Shown here: one piece after another, positions 6,640-14,457 of the stretch | How positions within the stretch are numbered: the stretch's first letter is position 1 | Layout of the letters: each line of letters starts with the position of its first letter | NCBI GenBank assembly: GCA_945907055.1 | Contig: CAMDSG010000009.1 | Coordinates: 1-21,757, forward strand | Reading direction: 5' to 3' | DNA length: 21,757 bases | DNA from: Bifidobacterium breve | GTDB lineage: Bacteria; Actinomycetota; Acidimicrobiia; IMCC26256 | Notes under the pieces: generated by a model | The model's database searches: none | What the model was told of the DNA's origin: nothing | The model's input: only the letters and a program-made list of their open reading frames with translations | Translations under genes and position numbers: made by a program

Positions 6640-8126
6640 CGCTCCGCACTCGGCTAACCCTCACTGTTGTAATTACCGTTCTTTTCGCAGGTATAGGCAT
6701 CGCAGCGATTGGGTCATGGGCCACTCGCCACGAGTTGTATCGATCTGCAGAGCAGACAATGCAGAGAGAGATCGATCGGTTGGTAGACCGACCGGCGTTT
6801 GCACGCTCACGCCTCATCGAGCAGTTCCAGCGCAACGATGCAGGAGTCGGCATTACCGGCACTACTGGTACCGATCCCTTAGGGGAAGGTGCCAGCCCTA
6901 ATCCGCTAACAGGGCCAAACGGCCAACCCCGGCGCGGTCCAGGCGGTCAGCGCGGTCCAGGCGGTCAGCGCAACCCCAACAATGCACCGCAGTTGCTCCC
7001 TCAGGACAGATCCATTCAAGACGTCGCAAGCGATGGCAATGTAATCCTCAGCGTCGGGTCAATCGTCATACCTGTTGACTCAACTGATATCCAGATCGCT
7101 TCAAGTGGGGGATCAAGAACGCGCACACTCGACTCCAATGGAATCCACATCATGGTTGTAACTGAGGGTGGCGTAGGTGGCGGAGCGGTACAGATTGCGC
7201 GTGACCTATCCGAGATTGACGCAGCGCTGATCCGAATAAGAAATCTCGCAGCTCTCATCTGTGCATTGGGTGTTGCATTAGCTGCGATTATCGGGCTTGT
7301 TGTGACGCGTAAGGCCCTGAAGCCGGTTGAAGAACTGACTGATGATCTAGAGCGTCGGGCAGCGGATCCCGATGACCTATCTGCACTTCCAACAACTGAG
7401 CGATCTGATGAAGTCGGAAGACTCACTGCGAGTTATAACTCGCTCTTGGCAGCGCTCGCAGGGTCGCGCGAGCAGCAGAGAGCTCTTGTTGCAGATGCAA
7501 GCCACGAACTCCGCACACCTATTACCTCTCTTCGAACGTCAATCGAGTTACTGCATCGCGCACCTGATTTAGATGAAGCAACCCGCCGAGAACTAATAGC
7601 AAACTCCGTTGAGGAGCTAGAGGAGTTAACCCACCTAGTTAATGAAATTGTTGAACTCGCGGTAGTCGGATCTGCAGATATACCATTTGAGCAATGCGAA
7701 TTGGATGAGCTTGTTGAGAATGTTGTCATTCGAGCACGTCGGCGAACCACAAGCGAGATTGCATTGACTTCAACTGCATGCTCAGTAAGCGGGCGCCCCG
7801 CACGCATTGAGCGAGCGGTCAATAACCTTCTGGAGAACGCGATTAAGTGGAGTCCGCCAGGGGCCCCTATCGAGGTAACGGTTGCAGCCGGTCGAGTAAC
7901 GGTGCGCGACCACGGACCAGGCATCGCTGCCGAGGATCGGGCCCGAGTCTTCGAACGCTTTGCTCGCGGGCGTGATGCAGAGAAGGTCGCAGGCTCCGGA
8001 CTCGGGCTCGCAATCGTCTCGCAGGTTGCCGAGGAGCACTCGGGGAGAGCCTGGGTAGAGGCGCCAGAGGATGGCGGAACTCTCGCAATCATCGAGTTTC
8101 CTGTATTGACATCCCCCGTGCCATAA
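6636..8126 (+). CDS. Sensor histidine kinase (MprB-like, HAMP-containing)
   Basis: 496 aa. TM1 is at about 8-28. A large extracytoplasmic domain (30-200) contains a Pro/Gly/Asn-rich insert with two RGPGGQ repeats near 100-112. TM2 is at about 203-223, HAMP at about 225-275 and HisKA with His290 in ADASHELRTPIT. In the ATPase domain the N-box is NNLLENAIKWSP (396-407), G1 is DHGPGI (425-430) and G2 is GSGLGLAIV (453-461). All catalytic motifs are intact. It should autophosphorylate on His290 and pass phosphate to Asp51 of the preceding regulator. The start at ATG 6636 overlaps the mini-ORF stop. The low-complexity insert resembles the Gly-rich tail of the secreted protein, so a direct sensor/ligand relation is conceivable. 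Confidence 0.95.
   Translation: MTLRTRLTLTVVITVLFAGIGIAAIGSWATRHELYRSAEQTMQREIDRLVDRPAFARSRLIEQFQRNDAGVGITGTTGTDPLGEGASPNPLTGPNGQPRRGPGGQRGPGGQRNPNNAPQLLPQDRSIQDVASDGNVILSVGSIVIPVDSTDIQIASSGGSRTRTLDSNGIHIMVVTEGGVGGGAVQIARDLSEIDAALIRIRNLAALICALGVALAAIIGLVVTRKALKPVEELTDDLERRAADPDDLSALPTTERSDEVGRLTASYNSLLAALAGSREQQRALVADASHELRTPITSLRTSIELLHRAPDLDEATRRELIANSVEELEELTHLVNEIVELAVVGSADIPFEQCELDELVENVVIRARRRTTSEIALTSTACSVSGRPARIERAVNNLLENAIKWSPPGAPIEVTVAAGRVTVRDHGPGIAAEDRARVFERFARGRDAEKVAGSGLGLAIVSQVAEEHSGRAWVEAPEDGGTLAIIEFPVLTSPVP
6933..6968 (+). repeat. 18-bp in-frame tandem repeat in the kinase sensor domain
   Basis: Two identical 18-bp units (6933-6950, 6951-6968) encode RGPGGQ twice within the Pro/Gly-rich extracytoplasmic insert. 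It is probably a recent slippage duplication, and copy number may vary between strains. Confidence 0.8.
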
Positions 8127-8140
8127 CTTAGTTTCGCGTC

Positions 8141-8878
8141 ATGACACGACGCGTAGCCCTCATCAATAATGGCAAGCAGTATGCCGGACCCGCACTAGCC
8201 CGTGAGTTTGCATCTCGCGGCCACGACATTGTTCTGGCGATGCCCGCCGATGGTTTAGTTGCAGAGCTTGAGGCTCTTGGAGCAACCGTTGAGGTAGTTG
8301 ACGGCAAGATTGATATCTCCAATGCCGGGGACGCTCAGAGACTTGTAGATGCTGGCATCGCGCGCTTTGGTCGCATCGATACCGCTGTGATGTTCTCCGG
8401 GCAGATCATCATCGGGAGGTTTCTCAACTCCACCATTGATCAACTCCACAACATTGTGCACACCTGCCTCGATGCTCCATATGAGTTCCTCAAGGCAGTA
8501 GTTCCGCCGATGGTGAATCAAGGAGATGGCCAGGTCCTTGTAATTACGAGTGCCGCTGGTGCACGCCCAACCCCCGGTGCACCTCTTTATTCATCGGTGC
8601 GCGCTGGTGCAACGATGATGACCAAGAACGTCGCCGATGAGGTTGCCTCAACCGGCGTGCAGGTAAATGCTTGCGGGACGAACTTCATGGACTTCCCTGA
8701 GTTCCGCAAAGCGGCCGGTGCCGATGACCCTGAGCGTCGGGCCTTTATCGAGTCACAGGTGCCGATGGGCAGGCTCGGAACAATGGAGGAGTTCGCAGCC
8801 TTCTGCATGACCTTCCTCGACGGGACCTCGCGTTTTACAACCGGTCAGTACATCTCCTACGCAGGTGGCTGGGCGTAA
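8141..8878 (+). CDS. SDR-family protein with degenerate catalytic and cofactor motifs
   Basis: 245 aa with a Rossmann-type SDR layout: an N-terminal strand VALINNG, an ID(I/V) acidic strand end, the QVLVITSAAGARPTPGAPLY segment with Ser137 and Tyr150, and a C-terminal GQYISYAGGWA resembling the SDR end (tG..i.vdGG). The active-site YxxxK reads YSSVR (Arg154 instead of Lys). The N-terminal TGxxxGxG is reduced to NGKQYAGP. The usual NNAG stretch reads VMFSGQI. It may therefore be a weak or non-enzymatic SDR or use altered chemistry. It starts 14 bp after the kinase stop without a Shine-Dalgarno, so it is either coupled or leaderless (TAACTT about 10 nt upstream). Confidence 0.85.
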   Translation: MTRRVALINNGKQYAGPALAREFASRGHDIVLAMPADGLVAELEALGATVEVVDGKIDISNAGDAQRLVDAGIARFGRIDTAVMFSGQIIIGRFLNSTIDQLHNIVHTCLDAPYEFLKAVVPPMVNQGDGQVLVITSAAGARPTPGAPLYSSVRAGATMMTKNVADEVASTGVQVNACGTNFMDFPEFRKAAGADDPERRAFIESQVPMGRLGTMEEFAAFCMTFLDGTSRFTTGQYISYAGGWA

Positions 8879-8894
8879 CGCACGACCCTTCCAC

Positions 8895-8946
8895 CGAACT
8901 TCGGGCGTTTAATGTCGCTATAGCGACGATAACTACCCGAAGTTCG
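8895..8946. terminator. Composite 52-bp palindrome between convergent genes
   Basis: Perfect 11-bp outer arms (CGAACTTCGGG 8895-8905, CCCGAAGTTCG 8936-8946) enclose a second perfect 14-bp palindrome, GTCGCTATAGCGAC (8914-8927). It lies 16 bp after the SDR stop and 14 bp beyond the stop of the convergent small membrane-protein gene. A bidirectional transcription terminator is the plain reading, although no run of T follows on either strand. The nested symmetry would also suit a cruciform or a protein-binding site. Confidence 0.6.
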
Positions 8947-8960
8947 AGAGTTTGAGTGGT

Positions 8961-9215
8961 TTAGAGAGCCGCTAGGGCTGCTACTCCGGCCACGAGCATC
9001 AGCAGACCTAGCAGCATGAACGCGAGCGTTCGCCCTATCGGCGCCACAATTAACTCCTCGCCCTTTTTCACGCCTCCGGAAGTCCTAGTGGAGTTGTTGC
9101 CAGCACCGGCCTTGGCATCTCGGCGCCTCCGGAGAAGCGCGTACCCGTTGCCGAATAACAGCGCGGCTCCAATTGCTGCGACTATCTCTCTAAGCACCTG
9201 ATCGTAGAAGTTCAC
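8961..9215 (-). CDS. Small membrane protein, function unknown
   Basis: 84 aa if started at GTG 9215 (VNFYDQVLREIVAAIG). A longer frame to 9314 would overlap nucS on the other strand and adds a Cys/Arg-rich stretch without coding character, so I prefer the short form. Two hydrophobic segments flank a basic middle: REIVAAIGAALLFGNGYALL, then RRRRDAKAGAG, and a C-terminal TLAFMLLGLLMLVAGVAALAAL. The layout suggests two membrane passes with the charged loop in the cytoplasm. It is divergent from nucS by 44 bp, so the two may share a promoter region. I do not recognise the family. Confidence 0.65.
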   Translation of the reverse strand: MNFYDQVLREIVAAIGAALLFGNGYALLRRRRDAKAGAGNNSTRTSGGVKKGEELIVAPIGRTLAFMLLGLLMLVAGVAALAAL

Positions 9216-9259
9216 CCACGAAGCGTACCTAGCGGGGCTCTCCGTGGTAGCACAGGTAC

Positions 9260-9919
9260 ATGCGTTTGATTGTCGCTCGATGCAGCGTTGAGTACGAGGG
9301 TCGTTTGGGGGCACGCATGGCAGAGGCCGTTCGCCTGATAGTGCTGAAGGCCGATGGCTCTATCGCAATCCACTGCGACTCCAAGGCCTATAAACCTCTC
9401 AACTGGATGACGCCGCCCTGCAGCATCTTTGAGTCTGAGGGGATGATTGTTGCCGAGAATCCAAAGGGCGAGACTCTGCGCGTAACACTTCTAGAGGTGC
9501 ACCACGACCACAGTGTCGAACTCGGTGATGAGCCAGGGCTGGAGAAGGATGGCGACGAGGCCGAGCTTCAGTTGCTAATTGCAGCGCGTGTGGAGTCGCT
9601 CAAACCTGGCCTCACGCTCATACGACGTGAGTACCCAACTGACATCGGCCCTGTAGACCTTCTCTGTCGCGACGATGAAGGCAATGCAGTGGTTGTCGAG
9701 ATCAAACGTATCGGCGAGATCGCAGGTGTTGAGCAACTGCTTCGCTATCAAGAACGCCTAGACCTCGATACGCGTCTTGCCCCTACTCGCGGCATGTTCG
9801 TAGCCACGCGCATCAAGCCTCAGGCAAAAGTATTCGCCGAGAGTCGCGGAATCGAGTGTGTAGAGATCGAGTTAGACGAACTACGCGGCCACGACCTGCC
9901 GAGGATGCGCCTTTTTTAG
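9260..9919 (+). CDS. nucS: Mismatch-specific endonuclease NucS
   Basis: 219 aa, full length. NucS (EndoMS) cuts both strands at mismatches and carries out the non-canonical mismatch repair of Actinobacteria and many archaea that lack MutS/MutL. The N-terminal DNA-binding half includes the family stretch DSKAYKPLNWMTPPC (40-54). The C-terminal RecB-like nuclease half has Asp133 in DIGPVDLLCRD, Glu147 and Lys149 in VVVEIKR, and Gln153-region GVEQLLRYQERL, the expected catalytic set. The C-terminus ends RMRLF, matching the short terminal motif by which NucS contacts the sliding clamp. The start at ATG 9260 matches the beginning of mycobacterial NucS; AGGT lies just upstream. It overlaps the convergent glycosyltransferase stop by 4 bp. 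Confidence 0.96.
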   Translation: MRLIVARCSVEYEGRLGARMAEAVRLIVLKADGSIAIHCDSKAYKPLNWMTPPCSIFESEGMIVAENPKGETLRVTLLEVHHDHSVELGDEPGLEKDGDEAELQLLIAARVESLKPGLTLIRREYPTDIGPVDLLCRDDEGNAVVVEIKRIGEIAGVEQLLRYQERLDLDTRLAPTRGMFVATRIKPQAKVFAESRGIECVEIELDELRGHDLPRMRLF

Positions 9920-11712
9920 TTACTTGAACTCAGACTGTCGCGAGCCTTACGTATCGCATCGCTAGCATCTTGGATTGCCTTCCCGCTGAGTAGCGCATCA
10001 AAACTTGGAAGCCCCGCGTTCGAGGCTAGAGTCGTATTCATATAGCGCTTGCGAACTGCCTCAAGAGAGAACGGAACCCCTCGCTTATCGCTATCAATTG
10101 CTACAAATGCAATCTGAGCGCCCAGCACCCGAGCCTCAACAAGTGACTCGCGCACAGCAAGCGCTGCCCTTGACGCGGAGGCTCCCTCGCTGCCGCGCAG
10201 CCGAGGAGCATTTAAATGAAGCTCTCGATCCAAATTTTCGAGTGCCGTAATTCCTGCAGTTGGATTGAACTCCAAAGCGTTTGCTCTCGTTACCGGATAC
10301 TCACTCCGAAGTCTTTTTGTCTCCATCGCTGTGCTATCAATTGCCTTGCCGACTCCACTTCGCGCATCACTAATTACTCGTTCACGTAATAAATATGAAG
10401 AACAAAAAATGAAGACCAAGAGTGCCCCGATAACCGGCCAGAACCTAGGTGATAAAGACTGGGGAGGAGATGTTGCGGATTGGGCAGACGGGGCGAGGGG
10501 GTCACGCCTCTTATCGCGCAGTGAAGCTAACGCAGATGGATTTTTGCGAACGCGCCATATCGCCCATGCCGCTCCACAGCCTAAATACATCGCGAGATCA
10601 AACGGAGAGCGGATTCTAGGAGCCACTATTGAGAAAAGGCTTGTCGCCATGAGTAGTACTGCAGAGCCAAGTATTAGCAATGCTCCACGTCGTCGCAGGG
10701 TTAAAACAAGCCCGATTGTTCCAATAATTGTGATTGGCCAAATTAACCAGAAGGTCTTATTTCTAACCTCCATATTGCGGCCATCAAACTTCTCCGCCAG
10801 ATCGTTGCGGAGAGAGTCAATCTCAAACCAAGATGAAAAGTTCCTCTTTGTAACATTTAGAACTATCTCGGGGTGAGCACGAAAATTTGTTGTCCCGAGT
10901 TTTAGCAATGCTTTATCCCACGCAGCATCGTCGCCTGCGAGGTAGACGTAGGGAGCAAATCGGTTATCGGAGTATGCATCTGCAAAATCGCGACCATTCT
11001 CTGAAAACTCTGAGTATCGAGCGGAGACATTAAAACCGTTAGAGGTGTTTAAGGTTGGCTCGCCAATTAGCAGTTCATTTCTAATTATCCAAGGAAGTAT
11101 TACTAAGAGCATTACAGCGCTAAATCGCAATGCACGCCGCCAACCAAATTGCCATACAACCCAAGCAATCAAAAACAGTGCTAGCAATTGCGCGCTTGGC
11201 TTCGTAAGAATAAGGAGCCCTAGAGATATTGCTGCCAGCAGAGGGCGTGCGCGAACTAGATACCACCACGTGGCTAAGAGAAGTAGGAGAGCGAGGGGCT
11301 CTGAAAGCACTGTCGTGTCGTTCGCTATTAGGGCCGGAGAGAGTGCGGCAATGCCACCGGCAACAATCCCGGCCTCTCTCCCCCATATCTGATTGGCTAA
11401 AAGAGCACAGAGCAGAACAACCCCAATGCCGATTGCGATATTTAAAATTTGAGCATAAATAACAGAGGAGCCTGTTGCTGAGAAAAGGCTCCCCAATAAA
11501 GCCGGATAAAGAGGTGGTCGAAAGGCACTGGGGTGCACATAAGCAAATGGCCATTGAATTGAGAGCCCGGCGCCATTTGAGAAGGCCCTTGCTAATTGCA
11601 TGTACTGGTCTGCATCCTTATCAGGGATGTAATTAGGGATAGCGAAGAGCAAATAAAGGACGCGTGCCAGCCCAGCTAATGCACCTAAGAAAAGTATTAT
11701 TCGTCGAGGCAT
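9916..11712 (-). CDS. GT-C fold (PMT/ArnT, GT39-like) membrane glycosyltransferase
   Basis: 598 aa. TM1 is followed by the acidic loop IPDKDADQYMQLARA (Asp31, Asp33, Asp35), the site where polyprenyl-phosphate-sugar-dependent GT-C enzymes place their catalytic Asp, and by FRPPLYPALLG. About ten more membrane helices extend to about 395. A Ser/Pro-rich linker follows, then a further helix (about 428-447) and a C-terminal soluble domain of about 150 aa that I cannot name. It should transfer a sugar from a lipid carrier to an envelope acceptor on the outer face; donor and acceptor are unknown. The base composition is clearly lower in GC (about 38% in a sampled 60 bp near 11041) than dnaB upstream, suggesting transfer. 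It starts 35 bp after the dnaB stop without an evident Shine-Dalgarno. Confidence 0.85.
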   Translation of the reverse strand: MPRRIILFLGALAGLARVLYLLFAIPNYIPDKDADQYMQLARAFSNGAGLSIQWPFAYVHPSAFRPPLYPALLGSLFSATGSSVIYAQILNIAIGIGVVLLCALLANQIWGREAGIVAGGIAALSPALIANDTTVLSEPLALLLLLATWWYLVRARPLLAAISLGLLILTKPSAQLLALFLIAWVVWQFGWRRALRFSAVMLLVILPWIIRNELLIGEPTLNTSNGFNVSARYSEFSENGRDFADAYSDNRFAPYVYLAGDDAAWDKALLKLGTTNFRAHPEIVLNVTKRNFSSWFEIDSLRNDLAEKFDGRNMEVRNKTFWLIWPITIIGTIGLVLTLRRRGALLILGSAVLLMATSLFSIVAPRIRSPFDLAMYLGCGAAWAIWRVRKNPSALASLRDKRRDPLAPSAQSATSPPQSLSPRFWPVIGALLVFIFCSSYLLRERVISDARSGVGKAIDSTAMETKRLRSEYPVTRANALEFNPTAGITALENLDRELHLNAPRLRGSEGASASRAALAVRESLVEARVLGAQIAFVAIDSDKRGVPFSLEAVRKRYMNTTLASNAGLPSFDALLSGKAIQDASDAIRKARDSLSSSN

Positions 11713-11747
11713 CTATATCTACTCTGACTTGAAAAGTAAATGAGCGT

Positions 11748-13169
11748 CTACTCGCGCGCCATGTTTGCAAACTTCGTGAAGTGGTCTAGGAACGCAAGGC
11801 GCACATTTCCTGTGGGTCCATTACGGTGCTTAGCCACGATGATCTCGGCTGTTCCACGCTGATCGGTATCGGTATTATAGGACTCATCGCGATAGATGAA
11901 CATCACAACATCTGCATCTTGCTCAATCGAACCTGACTCACGCAGGTCGGCGAGCATCGGCCTCTTATCCTGGCGGTACTCAAGCTGGCGGTTGAGCTGC
12001 GCAAGAGCAACAACAGGGCAGTCGAGTTCGCGAGCGAGAATCTTGAGACCACGCGAAAGGTCCGCTACCTCTACTTGGCGACTCTCGGGCCTACCAGGCG
12101 TTGACATGAGCTGCAGATAATCGACAACGATCAGCCCCAAGTCTCCATGCCGAGCCTTGATACGGCGAGCCTTAGCGCGCATCTCCATCACAGTGCAGTG
12201 AGGGTTGTCGTCAATGTATAGAGGCGACTCTCCGAGATGGGACATCGCGGTGTTGAGGCGTGTCCAGTCGGCGTCGTTGAGTCGACCTGTCTGAAGTTTG
12301 CGAGCCTCAACGCGCGCCTCTGATGCGAGTAGTCGTTTCGTGAGTTCAACTGTGCCCATCTCCATAGAGAAGAAGATGACCGGACGCTTCGTGACAATCG
12401 CTACGTTCGCTGCGGCACCGAGAGCAAACGAGGTCTTACCCATTCCCGGTCGAGCAGCGACAATTAAAAGTGTCGAGTTCTGAAAACCAAGCAGCAACTC
12501 ATCAAGATCTGTGTAGCCGGTAGGCGAGCCCGTTACCGCTCCCTCAGGGCCCTCATACATATTTGAGAGTTGCTCGATCGTCTCAGAGACGGAGTCGAAT
12601 ACGCGCACCATTGACTCGGCGACGCGCTTCTCTGCTATCTCAAAGATTCGCGCCTCAGCCCGGTCGACGGTATCGGTCACATCATCGGGCTGTGAGTAGG
12701 CGCTCTCTGCAATCTCCCCTGCAACGGTGATTAGACGGCGCAGAAGTGCAAGTTCGCTAACAATCCCTGCGTAGTGGCCCGCGTTCGATGACGCAGGAGT
12801 ATTGGCCTGGATACTTACAAGCTTCTGCCTACCGCCGAGCGCCTCAAGAAGATCTGCGCGACGCAACTCCTCCGCGATTGTCACCGGGTCAACCGGTTCG
12901 CCCTGGCTGTACAGAGCCATTACTGCGTTGTAGATATGCGCATGTGCAGGCTTGTAGAAATCAGACTCGTCTACACGCGCCTCTACCGCTGCAGTAATCG
13001 CATCGCGCGAAAGCATCATGGCGCCGATTAGCGACTCCTCCGCCTCAAGGTTGTGCGGCGGTACGCGACCTGCAGATACCGATCGCTGCGAGCGCCGGGC
13101 ATCGTCTATTGACTGAACCACTATTTCCCCTAAAACCTTGCGTTGATTCGACACGTCATTTTGGGCCAC
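11748..13169 (-). CDS. dnaB: Replicative DNA helicase DnaB
   Basis: Hexameric 5'-3' helicase of the replisome; 473 aa from GTG 13169. The N-terminal primase-binding domain (about 35-140) begins PPHNLEAEESLIGAMMLS. The RecA-like domain has Walker A ARPGMGKTS (239-247), Walker B LIVVDYLQLM with Asp350, and the conserved DLRESGSIEQDADVVMFIYR (408-427). No intein interrupts the Walker A or later motifs, unlike several mycobacterial dnaB genes. GTG 13169 has no Shine-Dalgarno. A GTG at 13121 has AGGGGA 4 nt before it and would still include the whole conserved domain (457 aa), so the shorter form is a serious alternative. A terminator isolates it from rplI, so it must use its own promoter, which lies within the DnaA-box cluster region. 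Confidence 0.97.
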   Translation of the reverse strand: MAQNDVSNQRKVLGEIVVQSIDDARRSQRSVSAGRVPPHNLEAEESLIGAMMLSRDAITAAVEARVDESDFYKPAHAHIYNAVMALYSQGEPVDPVTIAEELRRADLLEALGGRQKLVSIQANTPASSNAGHYAGIVSELALLRRLITVAGEIAESAYSQPDDVTDTVDRAEARIFEIAEKRVAESMVRVFDSVSETIEQLSNMYEGPEGAVTGSPTGYTDLDELLLGFQNSTLLIVAARPGMGKTSFALGAAANVAIVTKRPVIFFSMEMGTVELTKRLLASEARVEARKLQTGRLNDADWTRLNTAMSHLGESPLYIDDNPHCTVMEMRAKARRIKARHGDLGLIVVDYLQLMSTPGRPESRQVEVADLSRGLKILARELDCPVVALAQLNRQLEYRQDKRPMLADLRESGSIEQDADVVMFIYRDESYNTDTDQRGTAEIIVAKHRNGPTGNVRLAFLDHFTKFANMARE

Positions 13170-13222
13170 GATTAGAGCCCTCGTTTAATTGAGATTGAGC
13201 CTCTATCGTCTCACCTTTTGCC

Positions 13223-13307
13223 TGTGGGTAAACAGTGGAGAACCCTGTGTTTTTCCTGTGCATTAGCGGTGGATAACTGCATTACTTCTCCACAGGCCTG
13301 TGGGTAA
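13223..13307. promoter_or_regulatory. Cluster of DnaA boxes in the dnaB upstream region
   Basis: Four 9-mers differ from TTATCCACA at one position: TTACCCACA on the minus strand at 13223-13231 and 13299-13307, TTATCCACC on the minus strand at 13268-13276, and TTCTCCACA on the plus strand at 13286-13294. Weaker matches lie at 13234-13242 and 13258-13266. The boxes at 13286 and 13299 face each other and form the perfect palindrome CCACAGGCCTGTGG (13290-13303). The cluster lies between the rplI terminator and dnaB, so DnaA could control dnaB or be titrated here. I see no adjacent AT-rich unwinding element. Confidence 0.65.
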
Positions 13308-13391
13308 GTATCGCTTTGGTGCAACTCCTTAAGTCTCTACCTCTACTGGGACACGTTGCCTGCGAGGCAAGCTGCGCCCTAGTATCTGTCC

Positions 13392-13432
13392 TCTTAAAAG
13401 TAAAGGGCCCGGCCGCATTTACTGGCCGGGCC
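13392..13432 (-). terminator. Intrinsic terminator after rplI
   Basis: On the minus strand GGCCCGGCC (13432-13424) pairs with GGCCGGGCC (13414-13406) around a 9-nt loop, followed by a T-rich tail (CTTTACTTTTAAG). It ends the rpsF-ssb-rpsR-rplI transcript 35 bp past the rplI stop. Confidence 0.85.
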
Positions 13433-13466
13433 TCTACTAATTCTGAGAAGTGATTGCTACAGGTTC

Positions 13467-13913
13467 CTACTCGGAGACAACCTCGACAGTTGACTTGGCA
13501 ATTATACCCTCGTGCAGGCGCACTGATACCTCGAACTCGCCGAGCTCCTTGATTGCCTCGGCAATCGTGACGGTACGGCGATCAATCTCGGTAAGCGCAA
13601 TCACGCTTAGCGCAGTAGCGACATCAGATGCAGTAACTGAACCGAAGAGCTTTCCGCCCTCGCCTGCGCGAGCAGTAACCGTGACACGTGCACCGTTCAA
13701 ACGTGCTGCAACCAGCTCGGCTGCTTCGCGCTCGCGTGTGTCGCGTGCACCACGGTTTCGACGCATCGCCTCGGCCTGGCCAATTACACCCTTCGTGGCC
13801 TGAATTGCAAGACCACGGGGCACTAGATAGTTACGTGCATAGCCGTCAGCAACGACACAGAGGTCGCCTTTCTTGCCTACGTGCTCTACATCGGCGCGCA
13901 ATACGATCTTCAT
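13467..13913 (-). CDS. rplI: Large ribosomal subunit protein bL9
   Basis: 148 aa, normal length. The N-terminal domain MKIVLRADVEHVGKKGDLCVVADGYARNYLVPRGLA is the bL9 signature (given here as the stretch at residues 1-36; key residues are VGKKGD and GYARNYL-PRG). A long connecting helix and the C-terminal rRNA-binding domain follow. bL9 binds 23S rRNA near L1 and limits frameshifting. GGAGG lies 7 nt before the ATG, inside the 3' end of rpsR, which ends 2 nt before this start, so translation is tightly coupled. It is the last gene of the rpsF operon. Confidence 0.97.
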   Translation of the reverse strand: MKIVLRADVEHVGKKGDLCVVADGYARNYLVPRGLAIQATKGVIGQAEAMRRNRGARDTREREAAELVAARLNGARVTVTARAGEGGKLFGSVTASDVATALSVIALTEIDRRTVTIAEAIKELGEFEVSVRLHEGIIAKSTVEVVSE

Positions 13914-13915
13914 CT

Positions 13916-14419
13916 CTACGCCTCCTCTGAAGTTGTGTCGTCGGTTGGGTCGTAGTCAAGAGCCTCTGGGTTGCGCTCGACCACGATCTCCATGGTCTCC
14001 TCGCCCTCCATGGTGATGCCCTCTGGCAACTCATGAATAGTTGTCTCAGGAATCACTGCATCGGCTGACAACTCGCGATCGCGGCCACCATCACGGCCAC
14101 CGCCTTCACGGTCGCGTCGTCCGCCGCCGCCACCCTTAGAGCGCTGGGTTACCTGGCGCACTGTGTAGGGAAGTAGGCCCATCTCGCGAGACAGGCGAAT
14201 CGCCTTAGCGACTGCGCGCTGCTGCTGCGTGTTGTTGCCAGTTACGCGACGAGCGCGAATCTTTGCGCGCTCCGAGACGAAACGACGAAGAAGGTTGACG
14301 TCTTTGTAGTCAATCCAGTCGACACCCTCAGAGATGAGGATGGAGACTTTCTTCTTCATAGGTCGACGCTTGTCGGTCCCTAATGGTTTGCGTTTTTCTC
14401 TGTTGTTATCTCTAGCCAT
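13916..14419 (-). CDS. rpsR: Small ribosomal subunit protein bS18 with a long C-terminal extension
   Basis: 167 aa, about twice the usual bS18 length (about 75-90). Residues about 20-92 are the bS18 domain, with EGVDWIDYKDVNLLRRFVSE, KIRARRVTG and LLPYTVR. The CxxC zinc ligands of C+ forms are absent, so this is the zinc-free type, as in E. coli. Residues 94-116 are a Gly/Arg-rich tract (GGGGGRRDREGGGRDGGRDR). Residues 117-167 are an acidic tail with HELPEGITMEGEETMEIVVE. The frame stays open to the stop 2 nt before rplI, whose Shine-Dalgarno lies in the extension's end, so the extension belongs to the operon layout and is not a readthrough artefact. GAGGAG lies 8 nt before the ATG. bS18 pairs with bS6 (rpsF) in the 30S platform. 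Confidence 0.95.
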   Translation of the reverse strand: MARDNNREKRKPLGTDKRRPMKKKVSILISEGVDWIDYKDVNLLRRFVSERAKIRARRVTGNNTQQQRAVAKAIRLSREMGLLPYTVRQVTQRSKGGGGGRRDREGGGRDGGRDRELSADAVIPETTIHELPEGITMEGEETMEIVVERNPEALDYDPTDDTTSEEA

Positions 14420-14457
14420 GATTAATGCTCCTCATATACCTTTTGATTGAGGGCCCT

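Noticed and set aside
9216..9314. Longer N-terminus of the small membrane protein
   Set aside because: It would overlap the nucS start on the other strand and has no membrane or family signal. A GTG at 9215 gives a compact product.
10265..10876. Plus-strand frame of about 200 codons
   Set aside because: It is antisense to the glycosyltransferase, whose membrane helices and family motifs are clear. The plus-strand product is low-complexity and basic.
11748..13169. Intein in dnaB, as in several Actinobacteria
   Set aside because: The protein is continuous through Walker A, Walker B and the C-terminal motifs at normal length.
13170..13466. Chromosomal origin at the rplI-dnaB gap
   Set aside because: DnaA boxes are present, but no AT-rich unwinding region or dnaA/dnaN/rpmH genes are seen. 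I keep it as a DnaA regulatory or titration site.
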